From CAVVWJ01 sp964475685 (GTDB lineage: Bacteria; Gemmatimonadota; Gemmatimonadetes; Gemmatimonadales; GWC2-71-9), in the NCBI GenBank assembly GCA_964475685.1, contig CAYYXP010000127.1:1-13406 (forward strand): a stretch of DNA of 13,406 nucleotides, written 5' to 3'. Of the stretch, positions 1 through 6,172 are shown one piece after another. Each line of letters starts with the position of its first letter. Within the stretch, counting starts at the first letter, position 1. A model generated the notes under the pieces. That model had not been told where the DNA came from. It worked only from the letters and a program-made list of their open reading frames with translations, and did not search any database. The translations under genes and the position numbers were made by a program.

Positions 1-2
1 TC

Positions 3-1136
3 ATGGAGAAGAAGATCCCGTCGTTCGACCTGATCTTCGCGGTCGACCAGTCCCGCGTGGAGGAGTCCTCACCCGACCTTTCCGGCGACCAGCGCCGGAT
101 CCTTCCGCTCCTCGACGGCACCCGGGACGTTCAACAGGTGATCGACGAGTCGGGACTGGTCGAGTTCGAGGTGGGGAAGGCGCTGTTCGGGCTCATCACT
201 GCCGGGTTCGCCCACCGCACCGGAACGTCCGCGGCCGCCGCGCCGAAGGTGAACGACAACCGGGTCGAGGAACACCGCAATCTCGGGGTCGCGTTCTACA
301 AGGCCGGCATGTTCGACGAGGCGCTCCGCGAGTTCCGGCGCGTCAGCGACCTCAGGCCCGGCGATGCCAGCGGCCCCTTTCATCTCGGCCTCATCTCTCT
401 CCGGCAATCGCGGTGGTCGGACGCCGCCGAGGCGTTCCGGCAGGCGGCGGACACCGGCGGAGGCCGCCCGGCCGCGCTCCACAATCTCGGCCTCGCGCTG
501 GAGCGGCTCGGCCGGCTCGACGAAGCGGAAATCGCCTACGGCGACGCCGCCGGACGCGCCCGCGACGATGTCCGCATGATGCTGGGGTGGAGCGTCGCGG
601 CCCTCAAGCGCGGCGAATACACGGTGGCGCAGGGGCGGCTCGCCCGGGCGCTGGAGCTGCTGGGCGGGAAGCCGGCACCGGCGCTCTGGTACTGGGCCTC
701 GACGCTCGCGGCTGCCGGAAGCGACGATCACGCGGGAGCGCTTCAGGCCGCGCGCGCCGGGGCGGCGGCCTACCCGGACCATCCGGTCCTGCAGAACAAT
801 CTCGCGGTGCTGCTCGAGGTCAGCGGCGACGTGGCCGGTGCCGAAACCATTCTGCGGGCCGCCCTCACCGAGAATCCGTCACTGCCACAGATCTCCAAGA
901 ATCTCGCTGATGTCCTGTACCGGAACGGGCGCTACGATGAGGCCAGGGAAGCGTACGAGCGGGCCGCGAAGCTTGCCCCCGAACTGGGCGACGATCTCTA
1001 CTTCAAGCTGGGCAACATCGCGTACAAGCGGCGCGAGACGGCGCGTGCGCGGGAGAGCTGGAGCCGGGCCACCACCCTCAATCCGGGGCATGAGCTGGCC
1101 CGCGCCAACCTCGAGATGCTGGATCTGAAACGATGA
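3..1136 (+). CDS. Winged-helix (DUF4388 C-terminal type) and TPR protein, probably 5'-partial
   Basis: Seen: residues about 26-70 (ILPLLDGTRDV, then GLVEFEVGKAL and LITAGF) have the pattern of the small winged-helix segment that follows DUF4388 (PatA-like) domains. From about residue 87 to the end there are repeated 34-residue TPR units such as HRNLGVAFYKAGMFDEAL and LHNLGLALERLGRLDEAE. There is no signal peptide or membrane segment, so it is probably cytoplasmic. The ATG at position 3 is only the first one visible. In the family this winged-helix segment normally follows a DUF4388 domain, so the true start may lie upstream of the window; this is inference. Its stop overlaps the cheR start (ATGA), which suggests co-translation. 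The likely role is protein-protein scaffolding or regulation in the chemosensory system. The exact function is not known. Confidence 0.8.
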   Translation: MEKKIPSFDLIFAVDQSRVEESSPDLSGDQRRILPLLDGTRDVQQVIDESGLVEFEVGKALFGLITAGFAHRTGTSAAAAPKVNDNRVEEHRNLGVAFYKAGMFDEALREFRRVSDLRPGDASGPFHLGLISLRQSRWSDAAEAFRQAADTGGGRPAALHNLGLALERLGRLDEAEIAYGDAAGRARDDVRMMLGWSVAALKRGEYTVAQGRLARALELLGGKPAPALWYWASTLAAAGSDDHAGALQAARAGAAAYPDHPVLQNNLAVLLEVSGDVAGAETILRAALTENPSLPQISKNLADVLYRNGRYDEAREAYERAAKLAPELGDDLYFKLGNIAYKRRETARARESWSRATTLNPGHELARANLEMLDLKR

Positions 1137-1954
1137 TCCCGGTCGACGAGGCCGAGTTCGCCGAACTCGCGCGCAAGCTCTCCCGGGGGGCCGGGGTGGA
1201 GCTCGAGGCGTACAAGGACAAGTGCGTGCGCAGGCGCATTGCCGTCCGGATGCGGGCCTGCGGAGTCCACACCTACGCGGATTACCGGGCAGTACTCGAC
1301 AGGAGCCCGGCGGAATACGACCGGCTTCGGGACGCGCTGACGATCAACGTGACCCGCTTCTACCGGAACGTCGAGACCTGGAACCTGATTCGAAACGATC
1401 TGCTCCCCACCATCTGCGCCGGGCGCGAGGGGGAGATCCGGGCGTGGAGCGCGGGGTGTTCGTCCGGGGAAGAGGCGTACACCCTCGCCTCGTTGTTCGC
1501 CGAGCGGTTCGACCGCGATGGCCGTCCGGAACAGCTTCAACGGGTCGCGATCGACGCCACCGATATCGACCGGGTCAGCCTGGAGCGGGCGCGCGCGGCC
1601 CGGTATCGCGCGGAGGGGCTGGCCGAGATGCCCCCGGAACTCGTGAAGGCCTATCTCGAGCCCGAGGGTGCCGGGTATCGCGTGGCGGAGCGGGTGCGCC
1701 GGCGAGTCTTCGTGCGGCAACACGATCTCAGCCGCAAGCCGCCGCAGCGCGCGGGATATCGTCTCATCTGCTGCCGGAACGTCGTGATCTACTTCGATCG
1801 CGGGACGCAGGAACGGCTCTTCGACGACCTCGCCGCCGCGCTCGCGCCCGGCGGGTATCTCGTGCTCGGCAAGGTCGAAATGCTGTTCGGCCCGACGCGG
1901 GACCGGCTGATTCTCGTGGATCCGCGCGAGCGGGTGTACCGGCGGCCCGAATGA
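1133..1954 (+). CDS. cheR: CheR chemoreceptor glutamate O-methyltransferase
   Basis: It uses S-adenosylmethionine to methylate glutamates on the cytoplasmic helices of chemoreceptors, and so opposes CheB in adaptation. It has 273 residues, the normal size for a CheR without extra domains. The N-terminal helical domain covers about residues 1-75 and ends in INVTRFYRN (71-79), close to the family INVTxFFRD. The SAM-binding loop is WSAGCSSGEEAY (105-116), followed by DATDID (141-146) and CRNVVIYFD (214-222). The family LFLGxSE motif reads LVLGKVE here (243-249). No TPR is fused to it, but TPR proteins flank the operon. It starts with ATG overlapping the stop of the upstream TPR gene by four bases, and its stop overlaps the cheD start by four bases, so it is translationally coupled on both sides. 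Confidence 0.95.
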   Translation: MIPVDEAEFAELARKLSRGAGVELEAYKDKCVRRRIAVRMRACGVHTYADYRAVLDRSPAEYDRLRDALTINVTRFYRNVETWNLIRNDLLPTICAGREGEIRAWSAGCSSGEEAYTLASLFAERFDRDGRPEQLQRVAIDATDIDRVSLERARAARYRAEGLAEMPPELVKAYLEPEGAGYRVAERVRRRVFVRQHDLSRKPPQRAGYRLICCRNVVIYFDRGTQERLFDDLAAALAPGGYLVLGKVEMLFGPTRDRLILVDPRERVYRRPE

Positions 1955-2439
1955 CGCACGGCGAGATCATCGTGCGCGTGGCCGATCTCCGGGTCGGAAC
2001 CGGGGAGGACATCCTAGTGACCGTCGGGCTGGGCAGCTGCGTGGCCGTGGCGCTCTACGATCCCGTGGCCCGGGTCGGCGGACTGGCCCATGTACTCCTC
2101 CCGTCGCCGGCGTTGAGCAGGGCGGACTCCAACGCGGCCAAGTTCCCCCAGACGGCGATTCCGCATCTCATGGAGCTGATGGTGCGAGAGGGCGCCAGTC
2201 CACTCCGGATGACCGGCCGCCTGGCCGGAGGGGCGAGCATGTTCGCCAGCCTGGCCCCGCGGGGCACCATTCAGATGGGGGAGCGGAACGTCGTCGCTTG
2301 CCGGCAGGTGCTGTACGCGCAGGGGATCCCGCTGACCGGTCAGGCGGTCGGGGGCGACTTCGGAAGGACGGTCAAACTTCACGCGGCGGACGGCCGGGTC
2401 GAAGTCTCGTCGGTGGCACACGGTGTCCTCTGCCTCTGA
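1951..2439 (+). CDS. cheD: CheD chemoreceptor glutamine deamidase
   Basis: CheD deamidates specific receptor glutamines to glutamate, creating methylation sites, and in many species is regulated by CheC. It has 162 residues, typical for CheD. The catalytic triad known from Thermotoga CheD (Thr, Cys, His) is visible with the same spacing: Thr24, Cys30 in GLGSC and His47 in GGLAHVLLP. Further family signatures are RLAGGASMF and VGGDFGRTV. The start is the ATG that overlaps the cheR stop (ATGA). A longer reading of this frame begins at 1222, but it runs through cheR and is a shadow. No cheC is present in the window, so any CheC partner must be encoded elsewhere or be absent. Confidence 0.95.
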   Translation: MTHGEIIVRVADLRVGTGEDILVTVGLGSCVAVALYDPVARVGGLAHVLLPSPALSRADSNAAKFPQTAIPHLMELMVREGASPLRMTGRLAGGASMFASLAPRGTIQMGERNVVACRQVLYAQGIPLTGQAVGGDFGRTVKLHAADGRVEVSSVAHGVLCL

Positions 2440-3496
2440 TCCACGCACCGTCCTGGTCGTGGACGATAGTCCGTTCTTCCGGCGGCTGCTCACCGACGTC
2501 GTGGATGGGACCGGCGAGTTCCGGGTGATCGCCACGGCCCGGAACGGAATGGACGCGCTGAAGAAGATGCACGCGCTCGCGCCGGACATGATCCTGATGG
2601 ACCTCGAGATGCCCGAACTCGACGGGCTGGGCGCCATTGGCTACATCATGTCCGAATCACCCCGGCCGATCGTCGTGGTCAGTTCCTACGCCGGGCCGGG
2701 GACAGTGGCGGCCATCCGTGCGCTGGAGCTCGGTGCGGTGGATCTGGTGGCCAAGGCGGAGGACCGGACCGAGCGCTCGACGGCGCGCTTCGCCGAGCGG
2801 CTGGTCGGCGTGCTGCGGGCCGCTCGAAGCGCCGACGTCACCCGGCTCCCGGTGCTCGCCAGGCCGGTGCACCGGGTCCCCTCGCAGGCGCTCTTCGCGT
2901 TGCCGGGTCGCGCGCGGTACTGCGTGGCGATCGCGGCCTCAACCGGAGGCCCCCGGGCCCTGGCCGAGGTGGTGCCTCAGCTCGCTGCGGGAGGGGAGGC
3001 CGCGGTGTTGATCGTCCAGCACATGCCGCCCGGGTTCACCCAGAGTCTGGCGGAGCGGCTGGCGGCCCAGAGCCGGCTGCAGGTCGTGGAGGCCAGGCAG
3101 GGAACGCCGATCGTGGCGGATACCGCGTACGTCGCGCCGGGAGATTACCACATGCGCATCGCCGTGGGTGCCGAGGGGCTGCGGCTCGATCTGGATCAGG
3201 AGCCGGCGGTGTGGGGCGTGCGCCCCGCCGCCGATCCCCTCTTCAGCACGGTGGCGCGGACCTTCGGCCCCCACGCCGTGGGTGTGGTTCTGACCGGTCT
3301 CGGGCGCGACGGGGCGGGCGGACTCCGCGAGATCCACGACGCCGGAGGCGTGGGCATCGCCCAGGACCGCGAGAGCTCCACGATCTTTGGAATGCCGAAC
3401 GCCGCGGCACAGGCCGGGGGAGCCGACTGCGTGTTGCCGGTGGGCCAAATCGCGTCACGGATCCGCGAGGAGCTGGCGCGGATGGCGCGGCGATGA
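2423..3496 (+). CDS. cheB: CheB receptor methylesterase/deamidase with receiver domain
   Basis: CheB removes receptor methyl groups (and can deamidate glutamines) when phosphorylated by CheA, giving adaptation feedback. It has 357 residues, the usual length. The receiver domain covers about residues 8-125, with the acidic pair Asp14-Asp15 in VVDDS and the phosphoacceptor Asp60 in LMDLEMPELDG. The C-terminal methylesterase domain has Ser173 in AASTGGP, His200 in QHMPPGFT and Asp296 in LTGLGRDGAGG, which match the Ser-His-Asp triad of the family. The start is a GTG inside the end of cheD, a 17-base overlap. No better start exists before the VLVVDD strand, and no clear ribosome binding site is seen, so translation may depend on coupling to cheD. 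Confidence 0.95.
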   Translation: MSSASDPRTVLVVDDSPFFRRLLTDVVDGTGEFRVIATARNGMDALKKMHALAPDMILMDLEMPELDGLGAIGYIMSESPRPIVVVSSYAGPGTVAAIRALELGAVDLVAKAEDRTERSTARFAERLVGVLRAARSADVTRLPVLARPVHRVPSQALFALPGRARYCVAIAASTGGPRALAEVVPQLAAGGEAAVLIVQHMPPGFTQSLAERLAAQSRLQVVEARQGTPIVADTAYVAPGDYHMRIAVGAEGLRLDLDQEPAVWGVRPAADPLFSTVARTFGPHAVGVVLTGLGRDGAGGLREIHDAGGVGIAQDRESSTIFGMPNAAAQAGGADCVLPVGQIASRIREELARMARR

Positions 3497-3505
3497 CCGC
3501 GGTGC

Positions 3506-3512
3506 AGGAGGG
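3506..3512 (+). promoter_or_regulatory. Strong ribosome binding site for cheW
   Basis: AGGAGGG ends eight bases before the cheW ATG. It is the strongest Shine-Dalgarno match in the che operon and sits in the 24-base gap after the cheB stop, so cheW is probably translated independently and at a higher level than its overlapping neighbours. The higher level is inference. Confidence 0.75.
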
Positions 3513-3520
3513 CCGGTGCC

Positions 3521-3985
3521 ATGGACGGCGTTGACGACATCCAGGTCGTGACCTTCCGGGTCGGGAGCCAGGAGTTCGCCCTCGACATTCTCCAGGTCGA
3601 GCGCATCCTCCGCTACGTGGCGCCCGCGCCACTCCCCAACGCGCCGGATTTCCTGGAAGGGGTGGTGCCGTACGAGGGCGGGGCGGTGCCGGTGGTGGAC
3701 CTCAGAAAGCGCTTCGAGCTGGAGGCGCCGATCAGGGAGGAGACCCGGTTGATGGTGCTCGATCTGGAGGACCAGCGGATCGGGGTGCTGGTGGACGAGG
3801 TGCACCAGGTGATGACAGTGGACAGTACGACCATCACCGCGCCGGGCCCCAGCGTAAGCGGACTCGCCGCCGGCTACATCGCCGGGATCATCTCCCGCCC
3901 GGCGCGCACGATCATCATTCTCAACGCTCGCCGGCTGCTCTCCTCCACGGAGCGAATGGCACTGGCGGGGATGGGGAGCTCCTGA
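3521..3985 (+). CDS. cheW: CheW-like chemotaxis coupling protein
   Basis: CheW-fold proteins bridge chemoreceptors and the CheA kinase in signalling arrays. It has 154 residues, normal for a single CheW domain. Visible family features are VTFRVGSQEFALDI at residues 10-23, VERILRY, PVVDLRKRF at 57-65, IGVLVDEVHQV at 87-97 and IIILNARRLL at 131-140. The usual NLRG-type turn before the PVVDLR strand reads YEGG here, a modest departure from model CheW proteins. It has its own strong ribosome binding site and lies one base before the next TPR gene. It could serve a swimming, pilus-based or other chemosensory pathway; the sequence alone does not say which. Confidence 0.92.
   Translation: MDGVDDIQVVTFRVGSQEFALDILQVERILRYVAPAPLPNAPDFLEGVVPYEGGAVPVVDLRKRFELEAPIREETRLMVLDLEDQRIGVLVDEVHQVMTVDSTTITAPGPSVSGLAAGYIAGIISRPARTIIILNARRLLSSTERMALAGMGSS
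3973..3978 (+). promoter_or_regulatory. Ribosome binding site for the TPR gene after cheW
   Basis: GGGGAG lies eight bases before the ATG at 3987, inside the last codons of cheW. It supports that start and independent initiation on the same mRNA. Confidence 0.55.
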
Positions 3986-3986
3986 G

Positions 3987-4865
3987 ATGAGCGAGCCGCT
4001 GCTCGCGCTCCTGCGGGGCCAGTTCAAGGAGATCGAAGGGCGGCTCGCGGGGGCCTCCCAGCCGGCCGAACGCGAGGCGCTGAAACGCGACATCATCGCG
4101 CTGTTCAAGCGGGTGGACGCCAGTCTGACCGATCTCGGGCAGATGAAGGAGGACATCCGCGGGCTGGTGGAGCGGTTCAAGCAGGCGGGAGCGGCGGCGG
4201 CGGCCGAGGTGGCTCCCGCGCCGCAGTTCACCGGGGCGCGGCCCGCCGTTCAGGCGGATCATCTCGGCGCGTCCACATATATAGAGAAGGGCTGGAGCCT
4301 CATCTCCCTCGGCGACTACCCCGGCGCCATCCAGTCCCTGGAGAAGGCGCTGGCCCTTTCGCCCGGGACGGTGCAGGCGCAGTCACTGCTCGGATGGGCC
4401 CAGATGCTCCACGAGAACTACGACGACGCGCTCGGCACCTTCTCCAAGGTCCTGATGAAGGAGCCGGCCAATGCCCTGGCGCGCATCAACGTCGGCTACC
4501 TCTGCCTCAAGAAGCGGATCTTCGGGGAAGCGATCGAGCATCTCTCCAAGGCCATCCGCCTCGACAACGACCGGAAGGCGACGCTGTACGCGCACTACTA
4601 CCTCGGCCTGGTGTACCTGGAACGCGAGATGTACGAGGATGCCCAGACCTTCTTCCGGAAGACGCTCAAGCTCGGGCCCAACCTGATCGAGGCCTACTTC
4701 GAGCTCGGTCGCGCACTCTGGTTCTCCGGCCAGCGTGAAGAGGCCTTGAAAGCATGGAGCGAAGGGCACAAGGCCAACAAGTTCAACCCGTGGGCCAAGC
4801 GCTGCAAGGAAATGATGGATGTGGCGGCCGCCGGAGGTGAGGTTCCGCGCAGCCATCTCTCCTAG
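3987..4865 (+). CDS. TPR repeat protein of the che operon
   Basis: The 292-residue protein has no signal peptide or membrane segment. Residues 1-70 are helical and charged, possibly a coiled coil (GQFKEIEGRL, LKRDIIALFKRVD). An Ala/Pro-rich linker follows (about 68-90), then about five TPR units from residue 95 to 268, for example KGWSLISLGDYPGAI, LLGWAQMLHENYDDAL, YYLGLVYLEREMYEDA and ELGRALWFSGQREEAL. It starts one base after the cheW stop, so it belongs to the operon. TPRs bind peptides or partner proteins. A role as adaptor or scaffold for the chemosensory complex is inferred from position only, and I recognise no named family. Its last codons overlap the region where the metallopeptidase signal peptide appears to be encoded. 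Confidence 0.88.
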   Translation: MSEPLLALLRGQFKEIEGRLAGASQPAEREALKRDIIALFKRVDASLTDLGQMKEDIRGLVERFKQAGAAAAAEVAPAPQFTGARPAVQADHLGASTYIEKGWSLISLGDYPGAIQSLEKALALSPGTVQAQSLLGWAQMLHENYDDALGTFSKVLMKEPANALARINVGYLCLKKRIFGEAIEHLSKAIRLDNDRKATLYAHYYLGLVYLEREMYEDAQTFFRKTLKLGPNLIEAYFELGRALWFSGQREEALKAWSEGHKANKFNPWAKRCKEMMDVAAAGGEVPRSHLS

Positions 4866-4930
4866 CGCTTCTCCTCGTCACCCTCGGCGCCCCATCTCCC
4901 GGGCCTCCGACCGCGGTCCAGGTCGGGCAG
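4806..4930 (+). other. Out-of-frame signal-peptide coding segment upstream of the metallopeptidase
   Basis: In the frame of the metallopeptidase, the stretch 4859-4930 has no stop and reads LLALLLVTLGA, then PSPGPP, then QVGQV. This is a hydrophobic core and cleavage-like region. That frame has a TGA at 4838-4840 and no ATG, GTG, TTG or CTG between it and the GTG at 4931. The neighbouring frame offers ATG at 4819, with AAGGA eight bases upstream (4806-4810), and GTG at 4837 reading VRFRAAIS. Skipping one base somewhere between about 4841 and 4875 would join the positively charged start to the hydrophobic core and give a standard signal peptide. An indel or sequence error is the simplest explanation. 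One-base removal before 4863 would also delete the TPR stop codon, so a site after 4865 is somewhat easier to accept. Confidence 0.55.
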
Positions 4931-5746
4931 GTGACCGCCGTCGCCTGGCCCGGGCAGATGTCCCTCGCCATCTCGCTGGCCCGGATTGCCGGCCGTCCGA
5001 CCGCGTGGCCCGGTTTGGGAACAGTGGATCCGGGCCCGATCCGGCTCATCGTCGTGCCCGATAGCCGCCGGCTCGATTCCCTCACCAGCGGCCGGGCGCC
5101 GTCGTGGGGGGCGGCGATTGCGGTTCCCGAAGCGCGCACGATCGTCCTCCGCGCCGACGCCGGGGGCCTCCAGCAGACGCTGCGACACGAACTCGCCCAC
5201 CTGGCCCTGCACCGGGCGGTGCGAGTGAGGGTGCCGCTCTGGTTCGACGAGGGCTACGCGGGATGGGCCGCGGGAGAGTGGGAGCGCCTGGGGGGCCTCG
5301 AGCTCAATCTCTCCGTCGTGCGCGGGGCGGTTCCGGACCTCAGAACCCTCGATGGGGCGCTACGTGGCACCCCGTCCACGGCGGACGCCGCCTATGCACT
5401 CGCGGTGTCGGCGGTTCTCGAGTTGGCTCGGCGCAACCCTTCGGGCTCCCTCGATCCGCTGATGTCCCGGTTGGCGGCGGGGGAGGATTTCGAGGCCGCC
5501 GTGCTGGGAACCACCGGGCTCCCCATCGGCCGGTTCGAGGAAGGTTGGCAGCGGGCCGTCAAGCGACGGTACAACCTGGGTATCTGGCTGGTGGCAGGCG
5601 GCGGATGGTTGCTCATGGCCGGGGTGGTGGTGGTGCTGGTGCAGATGCGTCGGCGGAGGGACCGTCCCCGTCGGGCGGCACTCGACGAAGGATGGGACAT
5701 AGACCCCGAAGATGCAGGGGGATCAGAACTTGACCGAACCCTGTAA
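4931..5746 (+). CDS. Membrane-anchored zinc metallopeptidase, HExxH (peptidase MA-like)
   Basis: Counting from the GTG at 4931 it has 271 residues. HELAH at 86-90 gives two zinc ligands and the catalytic Glu. WFDEGYAGW at 104-112 supplies a downstream Glu107 as third ligand, the gluzincin pattern of peptidase MA-type proteins. One transmembrane helix is visible at about 217-238 (IWLVAGGGWLLMAGVVVVL), followed by an Arg-rich stretch and an acidic tail. With a signal peptide this would put the peptidase outside the membrane and the tail inside. The GTG start is the first available in frame but is doubtful: domain-like sequence continues upstream and no ribosome binding site stands before it (see 4806-4930). 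The substrate is unknown. Its position directly after the che operon may mean co-transcription only. Confidence 0.8.
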   Translation: MTAVAWPGQMSLAISLARIAGRPTAWPGLGTVDPGPIRLIVVPDSRRLDSLTSGRAPSWGAAIAVPEARTIVLRADAGGLQQTLRHELAHLALHRAVRVRVPLWFDEGYAGWAAGEWERLGGLELNLSVVRGAVPDLRTLDGALRGTPSTADAAYALAVSAVLELARRNPSGSLDPLMSRLAAGEDFEAAVLGTTGLPIGRFEEGWQRAVKRRYNLGIWLVAGGGWLLMAGVVVVLVQMRRRRDRPRRAALDEGWDIDPEDAGGSELDRTL

Positions 5747-5758
5747 CGGTAGTAGCCT
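5730..5758 (+). promoter_or_regulatory. Putative promoter, leaderless type, for the 63-residue membrane protein
   Basis: TTGACC (5730-5735) and TAGCCT (5753-5758) are separated by 17 bases, the classical spacing. The -35 is near consensus, while the -10 is a TAnnnT type. The start codon at 5767 falls eight bases after the -10 element, so the transcript would begin at or next to the ATG, and no Shine-Dalgarno sequence is present. Leaderless starts of this layout are known in several deep-branching and high-GC bacteria. The call is pattern-based only. Confidence 0.45.
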
Positions 5759-5766
5759 CATGCCCT

Positions 5767-5958
5767 ATGTCTGGAACTCGCCCATCGGTCGCGCCGCGGC
5801 GCTTTCTCCTCGCCCGCCGGAATCTGGTGATTCTCGCCGTAGCCGTGCTCGTCCTGATTGCCGGTTACCTGACCCTGTTGGCGGGGCATCCCAGCGCCGC
5901 CGCGGTGCTTCTGGTGATCGGATATTGCGTGTTGTTTCCTGTCGGCATCGCCCTCTAG
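5767..5958 (+). CDS. Small two-helix membrane protein (63 residues)
   Basis: After a basic N-terminus (residues 1-18) two hydrophobic helices are seen: about 19-39 (NLVILAVAVLVLIAGYLTLLA) and 44-63 (AAAVLLVIGYCVLFPVGIAL), joined by a short turn containing GHPS. The IGYxVLxP pattern in the second helix resembles small DUF3098-like inner-membrane proteins, but the similarity is weak and by eye. The protein ends just after the second helix. It follows the metallopeptidase stop by 20 bases and precedes tRNA-Val by 71 bases. Function unknown. It is accepted as real because the hydrophobic layout is coherent and a promoter-like element precedes the start. Confidence 0.65.
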   Translation: MSGTRPSVAPRRFLLARRNLVILAVAVLVLIAGYLTLLAGHPSAAAVLLVIGYCVLFPVGIAL

Positions 5959-6029
5959 CGGCGGGCGGACGGTCACGGCACGGTCCCTGCGCAGGGCAGG
6001 CCTTCCAGCGCGGGGCCGCGCGAGTCCCC

Positions 6030-6104
6030 GGGCGAATAGCTCAGCTGGTTCAGAGCGCCTGCCTTACACGCAGGAAGTCGGGGGTTCGAATCCCTCTTCG
6101 CCCA
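6030..6104 (+). tRNA. tRNA-Val (anticodon UAC)
   Basis: The full cloverleaf is readable. The acceptor stem GGGCGAA pairs with TTCGCCC, the D-arm is GCTC/GAGC, the anticodon stem CCTGC/GCAGG holds the loop CTTACAC with anticodon TAC, and the T-arm has the loop TTCGAAT. The discriminator base is A. The CCA end is not encoded and must be added by tRNA nucleotidyltransferase. No clear promoter is seen in the 71 bases upstream, so the tRNA may be processed from a transcript with the preceding small gene. Confidence 0.97.
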
Positions 6105-6134
6105 TTTGTCGCCGCGCGCCGAGCGCCGGTGTGA

Positions 6135-6156
6135 GTGGCCCCGCGGGGCCGACCAC
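6135..6156. repeat. GC-rich hairpin between tRNA-Val and the CsgG/TPR gene
   Basis: A perfect 14-base palindrome, GGCCCCGCGGGGCC (6137-6150), is extended by GTG on the left and CAC on the right with a small bulge. It ends five bases before the GGAGG ribosome binding site of the next gene. There is no T tract, so it is a poor intrinsic terminator. It may be a tRNA 3' processing boundary or an mRNA 5' stem. Confidence 0.4.
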
Positions 6157-6160
6157 TTGT

Positions 6161-6165
6161 GGAGG
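6161..6165 (+). promoter_or_regulatory. Ribosome binding site fixing the start at 6173
   Basis: GGAGG lies seven bases before the ATG at 6173. It selects this start over the in-frame GTG at 6131, which has no such site and would put a non-hydrophobic extension in front of a good signal peptide. Confidence 0.8.
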
Positions 6166-6172
6166 CTTTGGA

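Noticed and set aside
69..782. Long minus-strand frame opposite the first TPR gene (and similar ones at 998-1723, 3455-4231, 6224-7048 and 7693-9153)
   Set aside because: All are low-complexity, Arg/Pro/Gly-rich shadows of real + strand genes with no motifs. Some also cross a tRNA gene.
3493..3534. 13-codon frame starting at the cheB stop
   Set aside because: It is too short, its ATG overlaps the cheB stop by chance, and it contains the cheW ribosome binding site and start.
5985..5996. Palindrome CCCTGCGCAGGG upstream of tRNA-Val as terminator or operator
   Set aside because: It is short, has no loop of adequate size, and has no T tract or partner copy. In this base composition such palindromes arise by chance.
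5712..6134. 140-codon + strand frame across the small membrane gene and tRNA-Val
   Set aside because: It reads through a tRNA gene and has shadow-like composition. The overlapping 63-residue frame has coherent membrane helices.
6131..6172. GTG 6131 as start of the CsgG/TPR gene
   Set aside because: It has no ribosome binding site and would place a Gly/Pro-rich stretch before the signal peptide. ATG 6173 has GGAGG at the right distance.
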